Assembly (NCBI GenBank): GCA_004335835.1
Contig: RWJK01001533.1
Coordinates: 49,393-113,392, forward strand
DNA length: 64,000 nt
Reading direction: 5' to 3'
DNA from: Scenedesmus sp. ARA3
Taxonomy: Eukaryota > Chlorophyta > Chlorophyceae > Sphaeropleales > Scenedesmaceae
The position numbers and the translations under genes were made by a program. The notes below the pieces were generated by a model, which was not told where the DNA came from, did no database searches, and worked only from the letters and a program-made list of their open reading frames with translations. Shown in pieces: positions 35,337 through 45,881 of this stretch. Each line of letters opens with the position of its first letter. Positions within the stretch are counted from its first letter, which is position 1.

Positions 35337-38300
35337 GCATGCAGCGGCGCGAGGGGGACTGGTATCCTGCTGGTCTGCCCAGCAGTGACATGCGCGGCAT
35401 GGGCGGCTACAAGATCAGTCTGCCTATCCCGCTCCCTTGCCATACTTATCTTCAAACATGACAACGACACATATGCTCTGCTGCCTGTCCTTCTCATGCT
35501 GCTTCTGCCTGTTCTTCTCCTGATGCTGCTGCTGCTGCTGCACATGCAGCGGCGTGAGGGGGATTGGTACCCTGCTGGTCTACCCAGCAGTGACATGCGT
35601 GGCATGGGCGGCTACAAGATCTGGCTGGCTGTGGGGCTGCTGCTGGGGGAGGGGGCTTACATAATGGCCAAGGCGGCACTGCTGGGTGAGACGCTGGCAG
35701 GAGTGCAGCTGTTGTGTAGGTGTGCGCACATGCTGTGTGCAGATGCACACCAAATATCACATTGAACCTGCAGCAACGCGCTTGCTGGCCACCCACTTGA
35801 CATCTCCTTATGAGTCTTGTTCAAAAGTGCCATAGAGTCATTTACATTGGTTGGGGGTGTGGGGTGAGGGCTACAAGATCTGGCTGGCAGTGGGGCTGCT
35901 GCTGGGGGAGGGCGCCTACATCATGGCCAAGGCGGCACTGCTGGGTGAGGAGTTGGCTGCTGTGGATGTAAATCTGAGCTGCTCAGTGTGCGGAGTCCAG
36001 CTGATATGTGCGCTCTGTGTTAGTGCCGATGCATTCCATGTGTCAGCATTGTCACTGTGTGTGCGCGCGTGCTGCGTTGTAAGCAGTGTGTGTGCTAGCC
36101 ATTTGCTGAAGGAATTCAAAAGTGGCCTGCTGCTCTCCTGTTGTTGCAGTGCAGACGGTCATGAAATGAAACACAGGTGTTGCTGCCCTCAACTTCGTTT
36201 GTAGCTTCTGGCTGGCATCATGCATGCACGCTTAACGGTTAGCTGGTCATGCTGCTGTGCAGGCCTTCGACATGCACGTGCGCACTACCAGCAGCGCAAC
36301 AGCAGCAGGCACGCTCAAGGCGGCGGCTTCATGCCTCCAGCCACGGATGCTGCTGCTGCACTGCCGCATGCAGCATCTACAGATGTCTTGCTGCCCCTCA
36401 CAGCCAGAGACAGTTGCAGCAGCACAATCCAGCAGGGCTGCAAGGATGCTGCACTGCAGCCTGACTGCATGGATAGCTCGGCAGGCAGCAGCAACTGCAG
36501 CCAGCAACAGCAGTCCTGCTTGAGGCACCGCAATGCTGTGTGCATAGCCGGTGGCGGCAGCAGCAACAGTGCAGAAGCAGCGCAGTCTGAAGCAGGGGAC
36601 GGCGCAGTCGGAAAACAACAAGGTGGCGTAGCGGGCATGGCTTTCAAAGAGAGCTGGCAAGAGGTGCGGCCCCTGCTGCTGCCGTCTTGTCAATACGCTA
36701 GTGTTTACGCTATATCTGTCTGCATTATGTGCACTTGGCTTCTGCACCACCGGCTGGTGGATCATGATATACACGCGGCTCAAAAGTGCTTCACTGTGTA
36801 CAGGCATGCAGTTGACGTTGCGGCTGGCTGCCTGTGTGTTCCATAACAAACATTCGTCACACAGGCACTGCTGCTGCTGCTGCTGCTGCTGTCTGTTACA
36901 TCGATCCTGCAAACAGCGCACTGTGCGTGAGGCTGTATTCCGCTCCTGCGCCATCCCCTGGTGGCTGGGGCCCTGCGGCTACGCAGCACTGGCGGCCCTG
37001 GGGACTGCCTTCCTGCCACTGCTGTACCCGCCAGGTGTGTGTGCGTGGATGTGTCTTTACTATGGTTGGGATGCTTTCAGCAGAGCTTCTACACGTGCTG
37101 ACTATCCTTTCGGCGGTGCTGCACAATGTACCCAGCCCCGGCTGCTGCTGCTGCTGGTGCCGCTGGGGTTGCTGTGGTGCTTATTTGCACAACCATGCAG
37201 CCAAGTGGCACATGCCACTGTTGCAAGATGACCTTCTGCTGCAAAGCTGACATGTTGCTGCTACTGCTGCTGTTGTACTGCATGTGCCGCACCGGTCATG
37301 CAGCCAAGTGGCACATGCTCCTGGTCACCTTTGTCATCGACTGCAAAACCAATCTGCCCCTGCTGCTGCCGCTGCTGCTGCTCCGCAGCCAAGTGGCACA
37401 TGACGCTTGTAGCCTTGCTCATCGGCTCCACCAACTGCCGCAACACTAATTTGTCCCTGCTGTTGCTGCTGCTGCTGCTGCCGCTGCTGCTACTGGGGAT
37501 CACATGGACCATGCACCACCTGCGCAGCCAAGTGGCACATGACGCTTGTAGCCTTCCTGATCGGCCCCCCTATCGCACTGGCAAACGCATACGGAGCAGG
37601 CCTAACCGATCAAGACAACGGCGCAAACTATGCCACCCTGGCGCTGTTTTTGTTTGCTGCTTGGGCTGGCAGCAGCGGCAACGGCGTCATTGCAGGCTGT
37701 GCACTGATGGGCGTGGTGATGGTGTGTGCTGTGACGGCATCGGTGCTGATGCAGGTGAGCGGCGGGTACTACACTGTTGGCAGCATCCTCACCATTGTTG
37801 GGAATTGTTGGGATTCCAACAATGCTGCTGCATATCTCTCCGTGTTCCTGTAATCGTATGGTATATTATGAGCTGTCGCTCCTTTGGTGATTGTTTTCTG
37901 CATATCCAATGCATGCCCCAGCCTTATGCTCACAGCACCAACAGCTTGTACTGCAACTGCAGCAGCAACTAATTGGCAGAGTCAATGCACTTACCTCTGC
38001 TACGCCCGCATGCACTTATGAATGCTGCAGGACTTCAGGACAGCGTACATCACGCAGACGCACCCCACAGCCATGTTTGTGGCTCAGCTGGCCGGCACTG
38101 CCCTAGGCGTGGTGCTGGCGCCTGCTGTGTTTTTCATGTTCTGGAGCACTGGGCTGGTGGGGCAAAAGGACGGGCCGTGAGTGCTGCTGCTGCTGCTGCT
38201 GCTGCTTGGTTGCTTGCTGTGGGTAATTGCTGTGGATGACTGCAAGCTTGCTTGCTTGCTTGCTTGCTTGCTTGTTTGGTTGCTTGTGTGGGTGTCTGGC

Positions 38301-38840
38301 ATGGTGTGCATCCCAACTGGCCTGGTAATAGTCAATTTTTCATGTACTGCTTCCCTGGCGGTACATATGTCATACATTTCCTGGCAGGACAACAGTATGC
38401 TGCTTCATCAGCAAATAAGAGGTTTGAGATACAGTGTGGTTAGCATGCTGTGCCTGCAGGCCTTGTGAATGCTGACGTTGCTGTTCTGTATGCACCTGCG
38501 CTGCTGCAGCTACCCCAACCCCTTTGCTGACGTGTCTCGAGGCATCGCCGTCATCGGCACGGAGGGGCTCAGTGCGCTGCCCAGGTGAGCTGCTGCTGCT
38601 GCTGCTGCTGCGGCTGCTGCTGCTGCTGCGGCTGCTGCTGCACACACCTAGAACCAGCGTAGCGCAGTGCAGTTGTGGGGAGTGTCTGCTGACAAGCAAT
38701 GGCAGGAAGACAACTCAGGAACAGCAGCATGATGGTGCTCAATGCATTACAGCTGAACACGGGTTGCAGCTCCGCTTTTGTGGCTGGTAGGGGCTCGCTG
38801 AGCGGCCCTTAACATTTGTAATTTACTACATTTGTGCCTC

Positions 38841-38875
<35 letters not shown>

Positions 38876-39215
38876 TGCCGCCTGCAGGCACTGCGGCACG
38901 CTTGCCGCCACCTTCTTTGCCGCAGGCCTGCTGCTCTGCTCGCTGCGCGACGCACTGCCTCACCAATTTGCCCGCTTCATACCAAGCCCTATGGGCATGG
39001 CGTTCTCCTTTTACATCGGGGCAAACAATGCAATCGACTTTTTCTTAGGCTCGATCATCATGATGATTTGGGAATGGAAGCGGCCACAGGCAGCCCTGCA
39101 GCTAGGGCCTCTGCTGGCAGCTGGTCTGATTGTGGGGGACGGCCTATGGGCTGTGCCTGCAGCACTGCTGGCAGTTGGCGGCGTGGCGCCTCCATCTTGC
39201 TTGAAGGTTGCTTGA
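32318..39215 (+). CDS. YSL-type oligopeptide transporter (metal-chelate transport, OPT family)
   Basis: Yellow stripe-like proteins carry metal complexes (iron, copper or zinc with nicotianamine or similar ligands) across membranes with protons. Twelve exons: 32318-32573, 32795-33073, 33399-33510, 33907-34053, 34596-34791, 35550-35685, 36263-36663, 36917-37034, 37528-37754, 38031-38176, 38510-38584, 38888-39215. They sum to 807 codons (806 residues), a little over plant YSLs because of low-complexity loops, chiefly exon 7. Family blocks appear in order: VRGFLVAAVLGAVF and IKLNLGSAGMTPSLN; QENAVVQTM; LPYPSGSASGYMI; CGFSSLPTFG; GAGMLVPHVV; GDWYPAGLPSSDMRGMGGYK; NAYGAGLTD; AAWAGSSGNGVIAG; NPFADVSRGIAVIGTEGLSALP; FARFIPSPMGMAFSFYIG; GLIVGDGLWAVPAALLAVGGV. 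About 12-14 membrane segments are expected. The start at 32318 gives a Pro/Ser-rich N-tail. Many partial exon copies interrupt its introns. Confidence 0.94.
33815..34290 (+). repeat. Head and tail copies around YSL exon 4
   Basis: A head copy with acceptor starts at 33815 (LPYPTGSASG, then TAA), 92 bases before the real exon. A tail copy ending at a donor at 34290 repeats KVKLLAVSAAASFLFDAFK, 237 bases after the real donor at 34053. Confidence 0.85.
34862..35176 (+). repeat. Three tail copies of YSL exon 5
   Basis: After the real donor (34791) the last part of exon 5 recurs ending at 34891, 35058 and 35176, each followed by GT. The middle copy is longest and starts at the codons for FQQQYIGAGM. 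Copies differ by several substitutions. Confidence 0.8.
35241..35336. repeat. (CTG)32 microsatellite in a YSL intron
   Basis: An uninterrupted 96-base CTG run ends 8 bases before a head copy of exon 6 (acceptor at 35344). It is the longest pure trinucleotide run in the window. Confidence 0.95.
35345..35944 (+). repeat. Head and tail copies of YSL exon 6
   Basis: A head copy with acceptor starts at 35345 (RREGDWYPAGLPSSDMRGMG), 205 bases before the real exon at 35550. A tail copy (GYKIWLAVGLLLGEGAYIMA onward) ends at a donor at 35944, 259 bases after the real donor. Confidence 0.85.
37201..37527 (+). repeat. Three head copies of YSL exon 9
   Basis: GCAG followed by CCAAGTGGCACATG occurs at 37201, 37304, 37389 and then at the real exon, 37528. 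Similarity to the real exon grows toward the real copy (the third copy extends to the ALLIG codons). Confidence 0.85.
38246..38274 (+). repeat. (CTTG)n microsatellite in a YSL intron
   Basis: About seven CTTG units in intron 10, after a CTG run. Confidence 0.8.
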
Positions 39216-39566
39216 GCGGCTGATGGAGACGATGCTCTTGGGCTGATCGTGGGTGACGGCCTATGGGCTGTGCCTGCAGCGCTGCTGGCAGTTGGCGGTG
39301 TGGTACCTTCAATCTGCTTAAAGGTTGCTTGAGCGGTTGATGGAGACGATGCTTTTGGGCTGATTGTGGGTGACGGCTTGTGGGCTGTGCCTGCAGCACG
39401 GCTGGCAGTTGGCGGTGTGGTACCTTCAATCTGCTTAAAGGTTGCTTGAGCGGTTGATGGAGACGATGCTTTTGGGCTGATTGTGGGTGACGGCCTGTGG
39501 GCTGTGCCTGCGGCACTGCTGGCAGTTGGCGGCGTGGTGCCTCCGATATGCTTGAAGGTCGCTTGA
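39126..39566 (+). repeat. 117-bp tandem repeat of the YSL C-terminal coding end
   Basis: Units start at 39126, 39243, 39360 and 39477, each exactly 117 bases apart. The first is the genuine end of the last exon with its TGA; the others follow the stop. Each unit repeats the codons for LIVGDGLWAVPAALLAVGGV and a stop. Confidence 0.92.
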
Positions 39567-39572
39567 GGCCTT

Positions 39573-39617
<45 letters not shown>

Positions 39618-40039
39618 CCAGGCGGTTGAATGTGCTGCTGGGGGCCTTGTCCTGTGCTGGCAGCAGCGTCTGCAGGTGTTGTGTGGAGCAGCGGCAGGCG
39701 TGCCACCACCATTACCACAACCAGTGGCATCACCACCACCACCACCACCACCACCAGTATCATCACCACAACCAGTGGCAGGTAGGCAACGCAGGTCAGC
39801 AGCAGCAGCAGCAGCAGCAGCAGCGGTGTCCTTCCCCGCCTGGCGCCACCACCCTCAGCACGCCACATCACACCATACGTGGAGCAGCAGCACACTGGCG
39901 GCTGGTGCTTAGTGGAGGCTGCATGCGTGTGACGCAGTGTGGCCCGGGCAAACCCGAGCATCGCCATGCCGCGAGCAGAAGAGCGGAGTCAACAGCGGCA
40001 GCGGCGGCAGCAGCGGCCCGTTGTGTTGTCCGCTGAAGC

Positions 40040-40070
40040 ATTACATCACATTACATTACATTACATTACA
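40040..40070 (+). repeat. (ACATT)n pentamer repeat
   Basis: About six units of ACATT, slightly varied at the start, in the non-coding stretch before the gap. Confidence 0.85.
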
Positions 40071-40196
40071 TGCTCCACTCAACGAAGCAGTTGCTGGCGT
40101 GTGTATGGCACATGCAGCCGGCTATGCATGGCACGCTACTGACCGCGTATGTCACCACACATGGGCAGCACGCTCATCATTTCAAAAATCAGCGGG

Positions 40197-40251
40197 NNNN
40201 NNNNNNNNNNNNNNNNNNNNNNNNNNNNNNNNNNNNNNNNNNNNNNNNNNN
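40197..40251. other. Assembly gap (55 N)
   Basis: Fifty-five undetermined bases. CACGCTCATCAT occurs on both sides (about 40169 and 40278), so a collapsed or unresolved tandem repeat is likely. Confidence 0.97.
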
Positions 40252-41724
40252 GAATCCTACTGGCTCATCACCAAAGCACGCTCATCATGCTGTCAAATTG
40301 CTGGCCCGGCTGACGGTTTCCAACAGCTCATCAGTGCAAGGTGCTGCTGCTGCTGCTTCTGCTGTTGCAGGGCTCCTTGCATGGTTTGGGTCCTGCAAGC
40401 GCCCGTACACCGTCATGATCAGCAGCAGCCCGGCTGGGGCCTGAGTGCTAAAGCTGACATGCAACTTGCAGCAGTGACGCAGGTGCAGAAGCAGCATCTG
40501 CACCTAAGCTGTTCCTGCTACCCATTGGCACACTACATCAGCCAGTCAGCAGCTGCTGCAGAAGCAGCAGCAGCAGCAAGGGAGCAGCTAGCGGCTGGCA
40601 ACTGCTGCAGCAGTACAGCAGCTGGTTGTGGGTGGCAGTGTGTTTGCAGGTAAAGGAGGAGGTGAGAGCTGCTGCAAGGCCACTCCACGCATCTTGCAGC
40701 ATGAACATGATTTGAAAGCAGTACGCGCATGCTCATTGCTGCAGCAATCGCAGCTGTTCAAAACACATTGCACATCATCGCCTGCTGCTGCCTGCGCGTT
40801 ATCTTGCAGCAATACTTGCTTGTCATGCACTGGCAGTGTGCTGCGCCTTGCACAGGAACACATGGCTTCACAACAGGTCCTTCGTGTCTTTGTTGCCGGA
40901 TTCTATGCCTGCAGGTTGTATTACCTAAAGTCGAGTCAAAGCGGATCGTAAGGGTTTTAACTGAAATGCAAGCCAGTCACTGGCTACACTGAGTGTCAAC
41001 AGCCAGCAGTGATGCAATCAGCAGCTGGCACAGCATGTGGCGCCTGGTGGCACTGCTGTCTCATGTGCGGGCTGATATGTTGCTTTTACCCAGCGCTTCT
41101 CTTGTGTTAGCGTTTGCTGCAGCTGGCATTATGCCCTGGAATACGTTTCCAGGCTACTGTGGTATACGGCACACTGATGAGGCTGTTGCCTATCCTGCTG
41201 CATCTACTTGATCGTGTTGACAAAATCTTTGAGAGTAACATCGCAATCAGTATTTGGTAATTATCAAATGAAATGCGTGGCGTTGAACGCGGAACATCCG
41301 CATCGACTCAATGTCATGATGACTGCAGCACCGTTCCGACAGCCGGTGCACACTAGCACCACACGCATGTACAACATGCACGTACTATAATATTAGTATC
41401 AGATTTGCTGTCGTAACCAGCACTGCGCATGCACAAGCCCCGTAGTAGTGTGCCCGGGAAGTGTGAACAGAGTGATCACTCACAACTACACCCTGAAACA
41501 GGCCAAGAAGAGCGTAATGAACGCACACGGCTCGCATCGCAAGGTCGAATGTCGTGTTACGTCTCATTGAATATGTTTGTTTGCAGTTTCAGGTCTTAAG
41601 TACCAATCCCCCAGAAGCGATTAGCTAAGCTGCTGCCCCCAACGACTTGGTGCCTGCCATCTGCAGCGCGTGACGCGCCTGCAAGCTTTCGTTCCAAATA
41701 TTTCCTATATAACAGACCGTGACC

Positions 41725-44297
41725 ATGCGTAACCTGTCAGCAGTGCTGTGTCTGTTGCTGGTCAGCTGCTGCGCAGCGCAGCAAGCACCTGAAGCCGTTG
41801 AGCCGCAGCACCACCGCTACAAGCCGCGCAGAACTCCCGTCAAAAATGGCATCGTGGATCCCAGCGACTTTGTAACAGCCTGGAAGGCTCGTCAGGTGCC
41901 TGAGTACATCAACCCTTGCCTGGCCCTCTCCATCAGCTACAGCAAGTGAGTCCACACTTTTGCAGACATTGCATGGAAGCTGCAGCAGAACACATGAAAG
42001 GATGGTGAGGTTTCAGAGCGATTGGTTGTAGTTGACAGCTGCAGCTGCGGACAGTTGGCCGGTGGTGTGCAGCACCAGCAGCCTGCCCTGCTGTTCCTGC
42101 ACTGCACCACTGCTGCTGCCAGCTGTGACGCATGGGGTTGAGTCAATGGCAGCACTCGCCCTTTTGCAAGCCAGCTCTTTGAACGGCTGCAATTTTGCTT
42201 TTTCATTGCAGGGACTTCATGTATGCTCCTGGTGAGCGCAGGGGCAGCAGCAGCGACAGCAGCAGCAGCCTGCATGTCGACCGCTGAGCTGTTTTGGCAG
42301 GCTGTAACGCTGTCAGCTGCATGCTGCATTATTGTGGATTTGTTCATGTAAAACCAGTGCATGCATGATGCCAGTTTGAAGTCTACAGCCAAAAGCACCT
42401 TGCTGCTCTTGCACTGCCACTGCACTACACAAACAACCACCTGTCACCGAGCTGCCCCTGCTGTGTCTGTCTGCTGCTACTACAGGCTTTGACCTGCAGT
42501 GGTTCTCAGGCTTCCGCACCAGCAGCTGAACCCGACCTGCTGTGTCTGTCTGCTGTTGCTGCAGGCTTTGAGCTGCAGTGGTTCTCAGGCTTCCGCACCA
42601 TCCGCCAATTCCTCAAGTGGAACAAGGAGTTTGACGGCAGCAACCCCAGCCGCCCCAGGGTCGACCTGACCGTCTACATCGCTGGCGCTCAGGTGAGGGT
42701 GCAGGGGCAGCAGATCGGTGCAGCCACAGACTGGTGCAGTGTTGCACCTCGTTTAAGAGAGACCTGACCATCTACATCGCTGGAGCTCAGGTGAGCCGGC
42801 CTCCGTGTGAAATGTGTGAGCATTTTGTTGCATGGTGCTTTGCAGAGTGTGTTTACTGCAGCGGGCTACATTGATTGCTGACGCTCAGTTGAGGCTGCAG
42901 CTGAAGAAAGCCACAGGCCGCACTGGTGCAATGCTGCACCTCACACATGCTATGCCACGCGTGATAGCCGGATGCTTGCAACACCATATGCATGGTGTCC
43001 TAGTCAGGGTGTTCTGACAGCTGTGTTGCAACAAGCACGAGCAGGTTCCTCAGCATGCAGCTCACGCGAGGCTGCAGCTGTGCAAAGCCACGGCGTGTTA
43101 ACAGCTGTGTTGTGACAAGCGCGAGCAGGTTGCCGACATGTACATGGAGGCTGCATGTTGCAGCAACACTCGGCTCCTCACAGCGGCGTCACTGGCAATC
43201 ACTGCCCGCCTCGCCGCGATCCAACGCACTGTGCGCTGGCCGGCTGCATTCTGACACTTTGCAGTCTTACTCCAGCTGCGCTGACGCCGCCTGCTGCTGC
43301 TGCTGCTGCTGCTGCTTCTGCTGCTGTTGCTGCTGCTGTTGCTGCTGCTGCCATGCCTCATGGTGCCCTGGGGTACATCGCCTGGCGCCTGCAGGGCTTT
43401 GTCAATGGTGCAAATGACACCAACATGCTGCTCAATGTGTGGCAGCAGTGCGCCATTGAGGAGTCCAGCAAGGTGCAGCGCCAGGTGCCGGGGCCGGCCT
43501 ACTTTGCTGACTACATCATGAGCACGTACGCCATCGAGGTGCCAGATCAGGTGCGTTTATCTCCGCTTGGCTCCCCAAATCAGCGAGAATAACTGTCATG
43601 TTGTGATTCGTGGGTTTGTGAGGGGATTGCTCAACGCACTGCACATTAAAATCTCAACAACCCTATGTGCCCACTCCTCAGCCTGCGCTGGTGCATGCCT
43701 CAACAGCAGCACTCTGCCACCAGCTCAAACGAAGAGATGCATGCTGGGAGCACGCAACATAAAGGCTATTGCAGTGAGCTGCAGCAGCATTACCGTCATC
43801 TCCTTTTGTTGCTGCTGCCGCTGCTGCTACTGATGCAGGTGCTGCGCGAAGTGGTAGCAGACTACTGGCCTGCTGTCAACAACACGCTGTACGGAGCAAG
43901 CTGCGACCGCAACTGCCTGGCCAGCACCACCAACTGGCCGGAAGCCGCAGCAGATGCCTGCGGCTGCAACCCAAAGCTGATCTCAGAGTTCAAGCGCTTC
44001 GCAAAGTTTGACCCCTCAAACACCAACATGGCGAACCGCAAGCCCAACACCTTCGACTGCCTGAAGCAACTGACAGCAACGCGCATCACGATCTTTTCCT
44101 ACAGGGCAGCGCTGCAATTCTGCTTCCAAGCGAGCGCGCTGCAGACTGGCAATGGCTTGGGCTGGCGCCCTGCCACTGACGATGGCTATGAGCCAGGGTT
44201 CTATGGCCTGCTGTCATTCCCGGAGTTTGTGATGCCAAATTACGCCGTGCGCTACATGCGCAAGGTGGGGCGCATGCAGCAGCTGCCGGCTCTGTAG
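41725..44297 (+). CDS. Predicted secreted protein of unknown family
   Basis: I do not recognise this protein. Proposed exons: 41725-41945, 42212-42231, 42565-42692, 43129-43230, 43395-43550, 43839-44297; phases agree and give about 361 residues. The N-terminus MRNLSAVLCLLLVSCCAAQ is a good signal peptide, so secretion or a lumenal location is likely. The mature part has aromatic- and Asn-rich blocks (ELQWFSGFRTIRQFLKW, GFVNGANDTNMLLNVWQQCA) and conserved-looking cysteines in the last exon (CDRNC, CGC). No membrane segment is seen after the signal. Exon 2 is only 20 bases. Exon 4 is the weakest part: it was chosen because it is the open segment with an acceptor and in-phase donor. Exon 3 has a head copy at 42486 and a tail copy ending at 42790. 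Confidence 0.65.
42486..42790 (+). repeat. Head and tail copies of exon 3, secreted-protein gene
   Basis: Acceptor plus the codons for F-x-LQWFSGFRT starts at 42486, 79 bases before the real exon at 42565. The tail (DLT-x-YIAGAQ) with donor recurs ending at 42790, 98 bases after the real donor at 42692. Confidence 0.85.
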
Positions 44298-45881
44298 CTG
44301 TAATGGGTAATTGATGTGCAGCCAGCAGCTGCGCAGAAGCTGCCTGCTGTTTACTGCTCGAGACAGCGGCGTGTACACGTGCCAGGCATACTGGCTGTGG
44401 CACCAGCACCTATTTGATTGCTTTGAATTAAATGTGCAAAGCTTCTTCCCAGAAGCACTTGATCAAGCAGTAAATGAAGTGACACGTTGTTTGTGAAGTT
44501 GAGCCGCAGTACTAGTACTTGTACTACTGTAAGCAGCGCGCATGCGCATACATATGGGCAAGGGCATGCTATTCTAGAGCTATAACGCTGGTATACCTTA
44601 GACATGCCTGATGGTCGTTACTTTATGCTTGGAATGCTATAAGTGCCTCGGCCATCCCGGTCAGTCAATCTAAGCCCTATACATGGCTGTAGTGTGTGAT
44701 TTGCAGCAACTTGCTCTTGCTGTTTGCCGCCTGGGGTTGTGTGAACTTCGCAGTAACGCATGCCCCTTGTCTGTGGCCCAGGAGTTGTTGTGTGACCCGT
44801 TTTTTTTGGCGACTGCCAGAATGAGCTCTGGCGGTGCTGTTGGTTCGTGTTTGCCAATCTGAAATGACTTGTGTTGCTGAATTAGCACAATCATAGTCAT
44901 GCACCTGTTACTGGCTCGATGAATGAGCTGAATTAGTTGCCCATGAGCAGTGTGAGGTGAATTTGAAGTGTCTGCTGTGGTGTGTGCTGCAACTGGCTAG
45001 GGTTGTGCATTGAGTTGCACTACTGTGATGCATCATGATCTGCATGCCCATGGTTCAACTGAAAATGTGGTTTGCATACAGGTTGTTGGCGTAGTTATGC
45101 TTTGGTGTTCTGCTGGCTGGCCTTACTTGGCTTTGCATGTTCGTTGGTTGATGATGAGCTTTGCTGCCGTGCTACTGTGCTGACGCCGCATGGGCGGTCC
45201 CAGTCTTGGTTTGGGAGGGGAAAGCAGTTGTGCTGCCCCAAAACAAAAAAAGAAATGGAGCTATGCTACACACTGTTCTCGCGTGAGGAAATAGCTATGC
45301 AGTAGTGCTGACTGAGCCTATATGCTGGTCTGCAGACCATGTGTTCAACACATGGTGGCACCCTGTTGTGGCTCATACCATCTACTAGATGATCTGAGAT
45401 GGTGCCAGGACCCACATATGTCACATGCATGTAACTATCCTCTCTCGTTGGCAGCAGCTCATTGCGCTCTGAACACGCCTTCCTAGTTGTTAGCTGCAAT
45501 GGCAGGCACTGCTGCAGCATGAGGTGGCGGTGAATCATTCACCATGAGTCATGCACAGCAGATGTGTCAGCTGTGTCAGCTGCGCAAGCAGCACAGCAGC
45601 AGTGCAGCGGCACAAAGCTGTTGCAGGCTGTATCTCCGCAGCGCAAGGAAAGTACCACTGAATTGTAGGTGACACAAGCACCACCGGTAGAAAAACTTTG
45701 CTTCTAGGTTGCCATACTTTCCAGCAGCTGGTTGCGGTCAGCTGTGCAGCAGATACCCAGCGGCCTCACCGGTTGCAGCACATGGCTGCTGATACACATC
45801 CGGCTGCACTTCCTGCAAGGCAGTGCCAGTCAGTGCCACTGGCTGCTTCCACTGCCTTGTTCTGTGCTGCTGTGCTGCCAA
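44298..45881. other. Intergenic, mostly 3' flank of the secreted-protein gene
   Basis: T/G-rich on the plus strand up to about 45250, as in other 3' flanks. TGTAA motifs occur just after the stop (about 44299) and near 44527. No coding exon recognised. Short open frames lack family resemblance. Confidence 0.5.

Larger units (their letters stand above)
39216..41724. other. Intergenic region with repeats and an assembly gap
   Basis: After the 117-bp array come a CAG run (about 39571-39616), a CAC-rich run (39725-39760), a CAG run (about 39796-39824), an ACATT pentamer run (40040-40070) and a 55-base gap. The frame at 40252-40444 (AVKLLARLTVSNSS ... CKRPYTVMISS) looks more protein-like than its surroundings and may be an exon cut by the gap. 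From 41200 to 41720 the sequence is less GC-rich and probably holds the promoter of the next gene. Confidence 0.45.

Noticed and set aside
35190..35765. Plus-strand frame with a long poly-Cys or poly-Leu run
   Set aside because: It is the translation of the intronic (CTG)32 run joined to duplicated exon pieces.
39011..39967. 318-codon minus-strand open frame with repeated PTASSAAGTAHRPSPT-like units
   Set aside because: It is the complement of the YSL last exon and its 117-bp repeats; the period is a multiple of three, which keeps the shadow frame open.
41706..41712. TATATAA as TATA box of the secreted-protein gene
   Set aside because: It ends only 13 bases before the ATG, so transcription would begin inside the coding region unless the start is wrong.
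43300..43394. Extending exon 5 of the secreted protein upstream through a CTG run (HGALGYIAWRLQ)
   Set aside because: No AG acceptor is available upstream in a compatible frame; the acceptor at 43394 keeps phase.
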